Source: Blumeriella jaapii (taxonomy: Eukaryota > Ascomycota > Leotiomycetes > Helotiales > Drepanopezizaceae). Taken from it: DNA of 64,000 bases. A program made the position numbers and the translations under genes. This document shows, piece by piece, positions 34,542-45,659 of the stretch (position 1 is its first letter; each line of letters opens with the position of its first letter). Below the pieces are notes generated by a model. The model was not told the origin of the DNA. It ran no database searches and worked only from the letters and a program-made list of their open reading frames with translations. The stretch spans positions 310,001 through 374,000 of the forward strand of contig VWND01000017.1 of the NCBI GenBank assembly GCA_009599575.1, read 5' to 3'.

Positions 34542-35662
34542 TTACTTCCAATCGCTTAATAGCGTTTCCCCTTCTTTCACCGCTGCCAGTTCTAAACTCT
34601 TTTCCCAGAGCTCCCTCCGCATGTCCTCCCTATCCGCCTCAGGCACCGTCTTGGAAAGCCGCGTGCCGTTAATATACTTTGCTTTGGGAAATTCCCCGTT
34701 GATCTCGGTATCGAAACACACAGTCAATAGCATGTCGCCGTTCCCCCTGGCAGTGCGTAGCAGGGGGTTCGCCGAGAACGGCGCGACGACATACGCGAGG
34801 TAGTAGACTGCTTTGAGCACGAGTTTCGACGTGAGTGGCGAGTTTCTGTTGATACCCGTTCCGCCGATCCAGCCCGGATTATGACCGAGCACGGAGATGG
34901 ACGAGAGCGACGGGTCGGCGTCGAGACGACGTTGGAGCTCGTACCTTCACCAGCGACTTAGCAAGATCCAGACCAAGTGGGAGGGTGAAGGAGGCAGAAT
35001 TCGTAAAGGGAGAGCTACATCCATGCCTGCAAGAGCATCTTGCTAAGGGAATATCGCCTGTGCCCGGTCTTGGCCACGTCTCCATCAGGATGCTCTTCGA
35101 TGCCCTTGGCCATCTTCTCCGGACTGGTAATCAGATCTCGTTTCTGCGCATCATTCGAGTAAAAGCTTTGATTGACCCACCACGTCGTCGAGGCGGACGT
35201 GCTCCCGATGTAGATGATGCGTCCGCGTTTCTTGTCCATGCTCTGCAGCAGCAGAAGCGTGACCAGGAAGATAGCGAGATAGTTGACGGCAAACGTGCGC
35301 TCGAAGCCATCCTCTGTGAAATGCTCCGAGCCCGAGTCCTGAACGCCCGCATTGAGGATCAAGACTCGGATCGGGGCTATGGCTCCCGAGGCGATTCGGG
35401 CGTTGACGTCCGCTGAGAAGTTGCGAATGCTGGCTAGAGAGCTGAAATCAACGGGAAGCAAAATGTGCTTGTGCTCCTTGGGTGCGTGCTTCAGAGCAGC
35501 TTTCAGATCCATTGCTTTGGCGGGGTCGCGAACTGCGTAGATGGCTTCGTGCGTGAGGGCGTGGGGACTTTTGAGGAACTGCTTTACAAACCCGACACCT
35601 ATACCGCCGTTAGGTCCGGTAAGGAGAATGGTTCCTTGTGAGTGGGCCATCATGAACGGCAA
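34542..35662 (-). CDS. Short-chain dehydrogenase/reductase, retinol-dehydrogenase-like
   Basis: NAD(P)-dependent SDR of the longer, WWOX/retinol-dehydrogenase-like type; substrate unknown. Exons 35662-35019 and 34944-34542 give 348 residues across an intron of 74 bases. The cofactor loop is ILLTGPNGGIGVGF, the NAG motif is VLILNAGV, the beta-5 Ser segment is GRIIYIGSTSAST, and the active site is RRYSLSKMLLQAWMYELQRR, with YxxxK just before the splice. VLGHNPGWIGGTG follows, typical of this subgroup. The start is MPFMMAHSQG at 35662; the methionines at 35653 and 35650 are equally possible. No secretion signal; one hydrophobic stretch (VLKAVYYLAYVVAPF) could contact membrane. Confidence 0.88.
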
Positions 35663-35870
35663 TTCTGGATTTCCAATGCAAGATGAGGGTGTTGACCTCG
35701 AGTATTCTCGACGTCGGGAGTTCGCCAGTTGTCGTTGGGCTTAAACTTTATAACTGTGATGTTTGATTAAAGATCGACGGACGACCTTCGGGCTACGATG
35801 GTACAAGCCCACTGATTAGGTTTCACCTTCGCGAAGTTTGACTAGACAATGTGGGCCTGTGAGGGCGTAC

Positions 35871-36350
35871 ACAGTATGTAAACAAAGAATTCACTGATCG
35901 GGTCTCTGGAAACAACTCTACAGTCGTACGGAAGATATTCGCCTCTTCACATTTATCTAAGCGCAGCAGTATGTAAATAAAACTCTCACTGATCCGGTCT
36001 CTGGAAACAACTCTACAGTCGTATGGAATGTATTCGCCTCTTCACATGTATCTAAGCGCAGCAGTATGTAAATAAAAACTCTCACTGATCCGGTCTCTGG
36101 AAACAACTCTACAGTCGTATGGAAGATATTCGCCTCTTCACATGTATCTAAGCGCAGCAGTATGTAAATAAAACTCTCACTAATCCGCTCTCTAGAAACA
36201 ACTCTACAGTCGTATGGAATGTATTCGCCTCTTCACATGTATCTAAGCGCAGCAGTATGTAAATAAAACTCTCACTGATCCGGTCTCTGGACACAACTCT
36301 ACAATCGCATGGAATATATTCGCCTCATCACATGTAGTATCTAAGCGCAG
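35871..36350. repeat. 95-bp minisatellite, five copies
   Basis: Five head-to-tail units of 95-96 bases, with the anchor CTCTGGAAACAACTCTACA (or a 1-3 base variant) starting at about 35904, 35999, 36095, 36190 and 36285. Units differ by a few substitutions. The array ends two bases before the Rtg2 stop codon at 36353, so at least part of it is probably transcribed as the Rtg2 3' UTR. Confidence 0.95.
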
Positions 36351-36352
36351 AA

Positions 36353-38194
36353 TCACAAATCCTCAATCTTCGCCTCCACTTTCCACTTGAACGAAAGTCC
36401 TTTCCCGATCTTGGAAAAGATGTCTTCCAAATCACCCGAGGACAGCCCCCGCTGGTTTTCACGCGACACCAGAATCTGCAGCTTGACGCCGTCCTTGTGG
36501 CCTTTCTTCCCCAGCTCGCTGCTGATAGCGGCCTTGAACGTTACCAGCTCGTCCAGTGGCTTTTTCGGAAACGCAGGAGACACCGTGGCCAGGAAGTTGG
36601 CGAGGGCGCCGATGTAATCGCACCACCATGCCGCTTCTTGGCCGACCAGTGTTCTGAGATTTTCATGAACCTGCTCGTCCACAGGGCCCAAATCGTTGCC
36701 CCAACGCGCGGCCAGGGTTAAGGCGAGAACGGCTCGTAACTCGTGTGTCAGGCCAGGCACTCCGGCGAGCGTCCCCGAGATGGGGTTGTGCAATGCGTTG
36801 GCCGAATTGGCATCGTCCGGATCGCCCATAGACTGCCATGTGTTTCTGGCGATGTAGTGCAGCAGGCTCGAGAAGATCTGGGGATATCCTTCCGGCATGC
36901 CTTGCACCAGCTTACCCACGATAGAATCGAGAATCGCCGGGTCTTGGTTGGGTGTCCCGCCCGGAAGCAGAGCAATGGGGTCTGATTCTCGGACTGCTAG
37001 CGGAAGCTTCATGTACAAGACGCCCTCCCGGTTACCTCCACTGCAGAAGATGACCTGGCCGATTTTCGGGATGGCTTCGACAAGAGACTGCACGACGTGG
37101 GCAATGGCCGGAAACTGTTCTCGCCGGCGTTTCGACATCCCGTAGATCTTGCCCTCCTCATGCTTGTTGGTGTGTAACATTTCTTTCCATTGAATGAAGC
37201 GGTGGCCCGGAACGGTATATCCTCCTATGGGAGGTATCGGATACGGCTGGATGGGGTCGGTGTGCATGAGCATGCTTCCATACCCACGAAATCCGCCTCC
37301 GCAGAAATAGATCCTGACTCCGTCCTTGCTCTCGGACTGTGCCTTGAGGCGCGGGAATCTTGCAACGAGAGATTCGAACGTCTCGCTCATCCGAGTCCTC
37401 AACTCCGTCTTCGCATCCTCGGCCGTGCTCTGTGAGCTCAAAGCCAGAGTCAGCTTGGCCGCTCCGAAAGGTAAACTGGTCGCTGCCCCAGCCGCCAGCA
37501 AATCATAGCCCTCTTCACCTGAGTAGACGTAGGTCATCTGGACGCTTCCCCCTCCTAAGATCATGTCAGCTTTCAGCTGCCTCACACGCTACAAGCAATG
37601 GATGACATTTCCGATACGACTGCTTACCCAAATCCATGAACAGCCCATCAACGTTGGTATATCCGCTCCTGGCACCCATGGCCCCGAACAAGCTTTCCAT
37701 GGCAGGACTCAAGATGGCCACCTTCAGCCCACTAGCTTTCTCGACCGCGGCCAGCAACTCGTCCTTATTTTCGGCCGTCCGCGTAGCCTCCGTCGCAAAC
37801 ACACTGACGTTCTGCTTGGGAACCTGGTACGACTCGCAGATGGCCGCAAATCTCGCCATGGTATCCGCCACCTGCTCGATCGTTGCAGACGAGAAGCGCG
37901 ACGGCTGAGAGCCGGGCGTGGTTTCGTGCAGCGCATCGTAGAGCGAGATGTCCGCGCGCTCGCGGTAGATGCAGCGCAGCAGGCGCGGGGTCGATAGATC
38001 GGATATCGAGAATCGTATGCCGTTGCTATCTAGTCGTGAGAACCAAGAAGCACTTGAGGACGGAGGACTACCGACCTGCCCATGTCAACTAGGCCATACA
38101 GCTGGGAGGCGTCGTCCGCAGAGTACTGGGACATCTGCGTCACAAAGTTGTCGATTGTTATGACCGTACCCGTTTCTGGCGTGGTGGAGGCCAT
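36353..38194 (-). CDS. RTG2: Retrograde regulation protein Rtg2 (Ppx/GppA-type fold)
   Basis: Member of the Ppx/GppA phosphatase-like superfamily; yeast Rtg2 relays mitochondrial dysfunction to nuclear Rtg1/3 target genes and is a SLIK-complex subunit. Exons 38194-38076, 38025-37628 and 37554-36353, 572 residues. The first nucleotide-binding loop, GLVDMGSNGIRFSISDL, is assembled across intron 1. Next come SVFATEATRTAENKDEL and the second loop FMDLGGGSVQMTYV, assembled across intron 2. The C-terminal part, from LPLAVRESDPIALLPGG onward, is the fungal Rtg2 extension. ATG 38194 follows a clear break in coding character. Downstream, the gene runs straight into the five-copy 95-bp repeat. Confidence 0.92.
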
Positions 38195-39043
38195 CTTGGG
38201 CGGTAGGCGTGTGGTGTTGGAGGTTTGTGGTGTGGGAGGTTTGGAAAGGTTCGTGTCGAGGGCTGACTGTATGTAGTGCCAGGACAACGGACAGATATCG
38301 TCGCTCTGTGCCCCGCGATGCAAAAGGGGAGGTACAAGAATTTGGTGACGTCACGTCAGAAAGCATAAGCGTGTGCAACTCAAAAGCAAATAACGAATAC
38401 GATCGGCCTTCCTTCTAGAGTTTGCGTGGCAGCGTCAAAACGAGCTCCTTCGCTTAAGCGCCGACGACAACAAGGGCGACCTCTACTCGCACCGCTACCG
38501 AAAGTGCCAAGACGATCGGGAACTGTAGTGCAGACGAGAAGGGACAGTACTCCCGCATTGTACAGGATATGGCTCTCGAACATTGAGATTTGGCCATCGC
38601 ACTTCTCGGATTGAAAGCACTTCCTCAGAACGCTTCGCTTCTCAATGAGCCTTCACATCAGGTTCTGAAGCGCTACATTACGCTCCGTGAAGACAATTAG
38701 CTAAGCAAGTGGAGAAAACATCGCTGGTCTGTATAAACACAAGCGAACAGTATTCGAATCACATAACATGTAGGAACAGCCTTTTGAAAACACACCAATC
38801 ATCCGACATGGGAAAAGAGGTTTGGTTGTTGTAGTCGAGGGATCGGCCTCCTTCGCTTCTTATTCTCCCGGACCCTTTATACCAAATGCCACAGATCGCG
38901 ATGCCCGAAACCCTTAACCCAATACGAAGACCCTATCTTTCATACCTTTCTCTGTAGAACAGAATGCTTGGGCCGGGTCCTGGATCTTGCTTGCCTTGGG
39001 CCAAAAATGTGTCTGCTCCTTTTCATAGCTCGTCTATTGATTG
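38195..39043. other. Intergenic spacer, Rtg2 upstream
   Basis: Contains the Rtg2 promoter and the 3' side of the small secreted gene. One 62-codon basic ORF (38426-38614 +) is too short and featureless to call. Confidence 0.5.
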
Positions 39044-39346
39044 CTAGGCGATGTGCCGGGCGGGCAGCACATTCCTCTGTCGACAAGTGGAGTTTAAAGC
39101 TTTCCCTACACAAATGAAGTAATTGGCGTCAGCAGTTTCTGTGCTATCGTAAAGACCCCAAGTCTTATCTGGGCAGTCATATGACTTGCTTGTACAGTAA
39201 AGGCCCACGTTGGCATGTAGGCATGTAGCACCAGTTCGGGTCAATTCTTGACAGCTCGAGCGGGGTTCCTGACGAGCTGGCACTCTGGTGACGGTCGATG
39301 GGATAAGGGCTATAGCGATAGCGAAAGGAAGAGTCGAGAATTGCAT
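39044..39346 (-). CDS. Small secreted cysteine-rich protein, effector-like
   Basis: Single exon, 100 residues from ATG 39346. The N-terminus MQFSTLPFAIAIALIPSTVT is a textbook signal peptide (short polar start, hydrophobic core). The mature part of about 75-80 residues has six cysteines and no others, in the contexts SSCQEL, ATCLHA, LYCTS, YDCPDK, FICVG and STCRQ; an even number suits three disulfides in the extracellular space. A potential N-glycosylation site lies at NSTC. The reading frame is open for 65 codons further upstream, but that part is not protein-like, and the signal peptide fixes the start. I recognise no family. Function is inferred only from architecture (apoplastic effector, inhibitor or structural wall protein). 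It sits between Rtg2 and a 3.4-kb gene-free stretch containing a fold-back element. Confidence 0.72.
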   Translation of the reverse strand: MQFSTLPFAIAIALIPSTVTRVPARQEPRSSCQELTRTGATCLHANVGLYCTSKSYDCPDKTWGLYDSTETADANYFICVGKALNSTCRQRNVLPARHIA

Positions 39347-40287
39347 TTTGACTGTGTAAAAGTACAAAGCTTGGTAGGAATTGAGGCGATGTTCAAATGG
39401 AGGGATTGAGGCGTCGTGTGAAATAATCAAAAGGCGATCTTGGCCAGCAAATTGTAAGGTGAATCTGTACGATAAAGATAGGATAGCGTGTAGGAACTGA
39501 TGCAAGGTCGTGAGTGATAGAGAAGTGGTTTCGACCGACAAGTATACGCTGAGTATGTAGCAAGATAGAATCTGGGAGCTTTTTGATACGCGAATAGGGG
39601 AATTGCAAGACTGAAACGCATAGTGGTATGAGTGTTACAAATCCTCAATAAAGACTTATTCAAGGTATTTCGAGTATGGTCTAAATTTTAGGCAGTGCAA
39701 TGATTTACATCTAGTTGAAGCGTAAATCTTAGGCGAAGACTTGTAACACTGTAGCGTGTGAGGAGAATTTTACTGAGGTACTGTTGTATAAGCTTCTTTT
39801 GGGTTTTTTTCTCGGAATATTTCTGGAAGCTTAAAATCATTTGACCTCGAGCCTCCGAGGTTTCGTTCTTTTGCTAGCCTAAACTAATGCAAGCCTTTCT
39901 GATTTTCGGTCTTACACTGGAGATTTCTAAAAAGACACAAAAGAATGCAATGCACAGTTTTCACAAAAAGCATGATTTACCATTTGTAATTTCCTAGGAA
40001 AGCTCTTATTGTCTTTTACACAACAAAGTACTAGTTTTGGTCGTGTTTAAATCTGTGTAGTTTTCTATTTAAGTTGCTTTGAATATGTCTTTGCGTCGTT
40101 AGCAAACAAGCGAGAATCCGAGCAATACAAGAACGAGACATTGAGAAGCTTTAGATTCATTTTTCGTTAGATGTAGATTGAGAAGCGGGTTATTGGAATA
40201 AATTCGAACGTATTAAATTTCCACGTTATTCCATAAGACTGTCTCTCGTCTACCTTCAAGCATAGGAAATTATCTAGCTGCATGCCA

Positions 40288-40872
40288 GAGGATGATGATG
40301 ACGATGATATCATTTAACGTCTAGGAGGGGCATAACCACCTCAAGCTTCCCGGAGGGCATTGGAGACGTGCTAAGCTGGGGATGTCTACATACAGTACAA
40401 GGAGACCTTCGAGATAGCAGTTATGTCAAGGAAATGTTTGGCCAGTGGGCCCGCTATTTGAGCCTTTCTCTTACAGGCGAAATGGTTTTCCATAATATTT
40501 GCAAAAGCTTTTCAATAATTCCAACTTTTACAAAATATACACGCATTAGAAAAGTGAGAACCACGATTGAGAACAGGTTTTTCATACGCAAATTCCGGGT
40601 TTCTGATTCCGCGGTACAGCTTCAACAGCTTTGATCACTTGATTGACCGAAGGTCCCTTCACGAATTCCATGGAGGACCATCCCGCCTGTAGGGGAAAGG
40701 CTCAAATAGCGGACACTTGTCACATGTTTCTTTTGTATACTGCTTTCTCGAGGGTTTCACATATGTAAAAATCCCCAGCTTAGCACGTCTACAATGCCCT
40801 GCGGAAGGCTTGAGGTAGCGCAGCTTCACCGACCCTCCAGACGTTAAACAATTTCATCATTATCATTCTTAC
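40288..40872. mobile_element. Fold-back (long inverted repeat) element
   Basis: Left arm about 40288-40482 and right arm about 40683-40872 are inverted copies of each other around a loop of about 200 bases. Matching landmarks, read inward from each end, are TTTAACGTCT(A/G)GAGG, then ACCTCAAGC, GGGCATTG(G/T)AGACGTG, CTAAGCTGGGGAT, and CGCTATTTGAGCCTTTC plus ACAGGCG beside the loop. Arms differ by substitutions and small indels, so the structure is old or mutated. No transposase is encoded; this looks like a MITE or Foldback-type non-autonomous element. Confidence 0.8.
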
Positions 40873-41430
40873 GATTCCGCGGTACAGTATCTCAACTCTT
40901 TTGTAACCATTAAAAGCAGTTTCAGAACGTCGAAAGTTAGCGACGCCGAGTTATCTTTCGGACGTCTTTCCTTGTACGCAATTGCGTACGTTTCACCGAC
41001 ACTTTTCCCTCCGTCCGTCAACTATGCTGTCGAGTCGGTTGTGTTCGGTAAAAGCGGTTATTTGGAAGTGCGGTACCGGGTTTTCGATAATCGAGCTGTC
41101 GATTTTTATTTTCCGCCTTTTTTTCTTTGGCACAATGATTCTGGGATTTTCATTAGGTATGCCCTCGTCGGAAAGATCGTAGTGAAATGCGTAGTCGTAA
41201 GAACGGCCCGGATCATGCCAAAGGAAGTGGCACCCAACCCCAATGTCCGCATATTCCTCTGTACAGTACAGTACAGTACAAGTTTGTATACCCCCCACTC
41301 GTTCCCAGGGCCAAGGTAGCCGAGGTACTGTAGATATCATACAGCCAAGGTTGGATTGAATCACTTCCATCTAACAGCCAAGATAGATCTGGCCGCTTTT
41401 CAAATATATTCTAGCCGCTCTTTCAACGCG

Positions 41431-41462
41431 ACTGAACCTCCTAGACGTTAAATAATATCGTC
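41431..41462. repeat. Extra copy of the fold-back element terminus
   Basis: CCTCCTAGACGTTAAATAAT at about 41437, followed by TCGTCATAA, matches the right outer end of the fold-back element at about 40843 (CCTCCAGACGTTAAACAATT). A solo end, or the edge of a second related element. Confidence 0.6.
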
Positions 41463-42746
41463 ATAAACGCTACTGATAATGCATTACATTATATTTTGTA
41501 CGAATATTATGCACCGAAGGCTTCGAATTGCAATATTTTCTCAACTCAACAGGCATGATAAGTGTGGCATAGTATTGAGAAAGAGATTTATTATCGACTA
41601 CTGTAGCATTTTCGTGGAAGATCGCATAAACGCGAGAATTAAAGCTCAATAATGGTACACAAAAAATTGAAATCATTATTCAACAGCGTTGAGATCATTG
41701 CTATGAAATACAGAAAATCTGTTATCATTGCTACACTACTGTATCAAATCGATTTTGGCTACGTTGGCCCCAGGTGGGGTTGCAGAGAATAAGTGCATCC
41801 CACTCACTGTCCTGTACTGTATTATTGTATGTACTGTACAGTACTGTACATACGAGTGTCAAGACGAAACAGTAGCAGAAGGTAATAAGCGAAGCGCGCT
41901 CGGGGCTCGCTATTGAAATAGGCAAAACAAGACCGAGAGGGGCGACCCCAGCGCGAGCTCGAGCCTAGCCCATGCTTCGGAAGAAATTCATACTGTGTAG
42001 AATTCGATAAGGTATCATACTTCTACGTGTAGAGGTACGAGGCATATTACCGACCAGGATACTGAATCGAGAGCGTATGATTTGCGCGTATCTCGCTCCG
42101 CTCGCTCAGCTCGCTTTATGCTTCCCACGATCACTCACGATGACACCGCTACCTGCGCGAAGGATGAGTTAACTTTCGCGCCGGAGCAGAACACCACGAA
42201 CGCTGTTCCCGCTCCTCGAGCACTTCACTTCAGTGGTGTAGTAGGTGGTAAGTAAGTGGTAAGTCATAGCGACAGCACCCGCGTCGACAGCTTCATCCGA
42301 GCTGAGACGGCACACGCGGTGTACAGTACCGTCGTACACACCACGTTACTTGGCTGCAGCGGAGATGATCGTGATCGACAGCGGGAGAGGGCCCCCGCTA
42401 GGCGTGATACGACACGTTGGATGGATATCAACCCAGACGCGCGCACGTCTGTCTGGCTGGCTGGTTGGAAAGGCAAAGTTTTGCTTCCACGCCTCACCGC
42501 ATGGCACACCCTCGCACCCATGTGATGGGGGGGCTTGGGAGAAGGTCGAGTAGTCCTAGTACTGTATGTAAGCTGAGCTGATACTTTGCCATGAGCAGAA
42601 GGGGAAAGCTACATAAGAAAGCTTGATCCGAGGAGACAGAATGTGCTTACCGTACTGTGCTGTAGGCGTGAGAGAGACGCTCAGCAGCGATTCTCAGGCC
42701 TCCCTACGCATTCATCGCCTTGAGACCAGCGTACCATCAATCCATC

Positions 42747-44639
42747 ATGCTGCATCTTGCCGCTCACGCACTCGTCTGGGTGGACCTGGCGTACCGGATC
42801 TACCTCGCCGAACTCAACCGCTCCAAGAACGCGCAGCGACAGGCCGCCATCCTCAAGTCGGACGAGACGGGCAGCAGCCAGGCGCCCGAAGCCGTCGCCT
42901 GTCTGGTCGGATATCGCGAGGAGCCTCAGCTGTTCGAGGCCGCGCTGACGAGCTACCTGGTCGCCGGCTGCAAGTACCTCGTGGTGGGCATCGATGGCAA
43001 CACCGACGCGGACCAGGGCATGGTGCATGTCTTCAACAAGGTGAGATGCGAATCTGTCTCGACGAAACGCAGCCAGCGGTCGTCCTCGAGCGGGCGAGCG
43101 GGCGAGCAAGCGAGCGAACAAATAAACAAACAATCAATCCACCCAACACGCAACCACACACACCGCAGCTGACGCGAGATCTCCAGGTCGTGGCGCCGCA
43201 CCGCAAGACCGTCGTCCTCCAGGTCGAGGCGTGCGTGGGCCAGGAATTCATGGAAAACGCCTTCGTCGAGGACTTCGTGCCCTCCGCGGCGACACGGGCG
43301 CCCAACGCGGCACGTGACGCGCTCGAGTTCGACCAGGCGTACAACTACCTGCGCACCGCGTTGGAGAAGTCGACCTTTCTCGACGCCATTCGCAACGGCG
43401 ACGGCGACGGCGACGGCCACGACGACTGGGCCATCTGCTTCACGCAGCCGCACCGCGACCTGAAGGAGATCCGGCTCGCGGCCTGGGTCTTGTCCATCGT
43501 GGTCGCCGACGCGCAGAAGGTCGACTTCCTGTGGTCCAGCGACTCGGACACGATGGTGCGAGCAGACACCATTTCCTCTCTCACCAGAATCGTGGCGGCG
43601 GAGCCCAAAGCCGCCGGCGGCTCTGCGCTTGTTCAGCGTACGTCGTCGTCGTCGAGAGAGCATCTTCCTCCCCCGAGACGGTCCTCCTGGCGCCCTTGCT
43701 GACTCTGCCGGTGTTGGGATAGTCAACAATGCGCCCACGTCGTTCATCTCGCGCATGGCGCACACGTCGTTCAACTGCGATGCCATCTTGAATCGCTCGG
43801 CCAACGCCGCGCTCGGAGTATCAGAGTGTCTGAACGGTCCCGGCTCGCTCTTCAGAATCGCCGCCCTGCGCACCGCTGCCGCCGCCTGGTACCGCTGCCA
43901 ATATCCCGGCTCGCCGGCGCGATCGGTACCGTCTACGGCCCCCTTCTCTCCCTCAGCGGGTGACTGACGTCCGACAGGTCCTGAACGAGGACATGCAAGT
44001 CACCATGATTCTGGGGAAGGACGGCTGGAGCCGCTTGTACTCGGAGCGCTCCATCATCGATACCGCCGGGCCAACCCATCTGAAAGGCTGGGTTGGGCAG
44101 CGCGTAAGTCTCGCACACCCCCACGGCTCCGACGATGCTGCGAAACATGCCCCAGATGCTAACATGAGCCGCGCGCGCGTGGGCAGATCCGCTGGAGCCG
44201 CGGCATCCACCTCCACCGGGTCCACGACTACCGCTACGTGCTCTCCCAGGGGCTCCTCTACACGGCCTACATGATCCGCAGCGCGCTCTACGACCCGCTG
44301 CTGCTCATCTGGACCAGCTACTTCGCCCTCACGGGCACGCAGCTGGTGCGCCTCTACCTGCTGGACGTCCTGGCCCTCGAGGGCATCCCGCCCATCTACA
44401 ACTACTTCCGGCCCGCGAGAGCGCGCGCGGGCCTCGTCGCGACGCTGGCGCCCTACCTCTCGTTCCGCGCCATCGCCCCCGCCTACCGCATGTACACGTT
44501 CCTGACGCCGGGGAAGGAGTCGTGGGCGCTGCCCGCCGCCGCGCGCGCCTTCTCCTTCGATCCCGAGATGGGCTTTGTGTATCTGTGGTTCACGGTGATG
44601 GCTGTCGCTGCGTCGCGAGCGCTCTGGGCGCTGTTCTGA
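42747..44639 (+). CDS. Family 2 glycosyltransferase, hyaluronan/chitin-synthase-like
   Basis: Processive membrane glycosyltransferase that probably builds a cell-surface polysaccharide from UDP-sugars. Exons 42747-43040, 43169-43637, 43723-43925, 43978-44103 and 44187-44639 join in frame to 514 residues. GT2 catalytic markers appear in order: VVGIDGNTDAD, the DxD-like LWSSDSDTMV, LNEDMQVTM with the acceptor Asp, and QRIRWSRG (QxxRW), which is split exactly by intron 4. Hydrophobic spans occur at the N-terminus (ALVWVDLAYRIYL) and several at the C-terminus, for example LYTAYMIRSALYDPLLLIW and VYLWFTVMAVAASRALWALF. The frame stays open upstream of ATG 42747 to about 42672, so an unseen first exon with another membrane span is possible. 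The second exon could instead start at 43187, six codons shorter. Related fungal GT2 proteins affect surface growth and virulence; that role is not shown here. Confidence 0.87.
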
Positions 44640-44654
44640 CCGCGTGCGTTGAAT

Positions 44655-44655
<1 letters not shown>

Positions 44656-44692
<37 letters not shown>
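44656..44692. repeat. Poly-G tract, 37 bases
   Basis: Uninterrupted run of 37 G starting 17 bases after the GT2 stop codon. A run of this length can form G-quadruplexes and its length is hard to sequence accurately. Confidence 0.95.
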
Positions 44693-44693
<1 letters not shown>

Positions 44694-45174
44694 AGCTGGC
44701 GGGTAGACAGGGTGTGGAAAGGGTGTGGAAAGGGAAAGCGGGCGGCGTTGAAATAGACGGAATGAGACGGGGAACCATCACGGTTGAGGTATCGCAGCGG
44801 CGTGAAGTTCTCTTTGGATCCTGCGTGTGTTTTTTGTATACCTACTTACATAGAAAGAGATATAGAGATATAAGGATCCATACATACATATGTATACTCT
44901 CATTTCATAACATCTCACAAGTTTTTCTAGCACCACCACCACCACCCCTACCTACCTACCTACCTAGTACCTACCTAGTACCCACCTACCTCTTTCGAGG
45001 AAGATATCTCTCTATGCCTCTCCGCCTTCCCCGCTAGATCGTTGAAGAAGAAGGACAGACGCGCAGAGCTGTCGTTTATCCTAGCCGTCAAGTCCACCTC
45101 CTCCTCGATGTCCTGGCTACCTAGGTATCTTCATCTAACCTAACTGAACCATCTTGCCATCCTTGCACTATCCA

Positions 45175-45292
45175 TACCTACCTACCTACCTACCTACTTA
45201 CCTACCTACCTACCTACCTACCTACCTACCTACCTACCTACCTACCTACCTACCTACCTACCTACCTACCTACCTACCTACCTCTACCTACC
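45175..45292. repeat. CCTA tetranucleotide array
   Basis: About 27 near-perfect CCTA units with one TTA interruption. Shorter CCTA runs occur at 44949-44997 and 54571-54593. Confidence 0.95.
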
Positions 45293-45633
45293 TTCCACAC
45301 TCCCACCGGCAAGCAAACCCCCCCAAAAGCCTCCCCAAACAAACACAAACCATCCCCTTGCCGTAAGCAGAGACTTTCCTTTCGTCGTGCGGAGGACGTT
45401 TATTAACCACTCCTCGCTCGCACCCCGTGCTTCTCGTGCTTTTACCACTTAACTTTAACCTGCCTTTCTTTCGCCGAGACGCCTTTTTGTTGTTGACCTA
45501 ATTCAGATCAACGACGGGCCGGACACGCACGTACGCACGCACGCACGCACGTACGTACGCACGCGAGAAAGAAAGGATTAAGCCTAGAAACAAAATCGCG
45601 AATATCCATTCCTGAAAATGTTTTCTCTTTCTT

Positions 45634-45659
45634 GGGGGGGGGGGGGGGGGGGGGGGGGG
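45634..45659. repeat. Poly-G tract, 26 bases
   Basis: Second uninterrupted poly-G run in the same spacer, 26 bases, about 940 bases after the first. Confidence 0.95.

Larger units (their letters stand above)
39347..42746. other. 3.4-kb AT-rich gene-free region
   Basis: Contains the fold-back element and an extra copy of its terminus (separate entries), a duplicated GATTCCGCGGTACAG word (about 40606 and 40872), and palindromic-motif clusters near 41260-41340 and 41805-41855. No gene supported. A first exon of the GT2 gene could lie near its right end. Confidence 0.55.
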
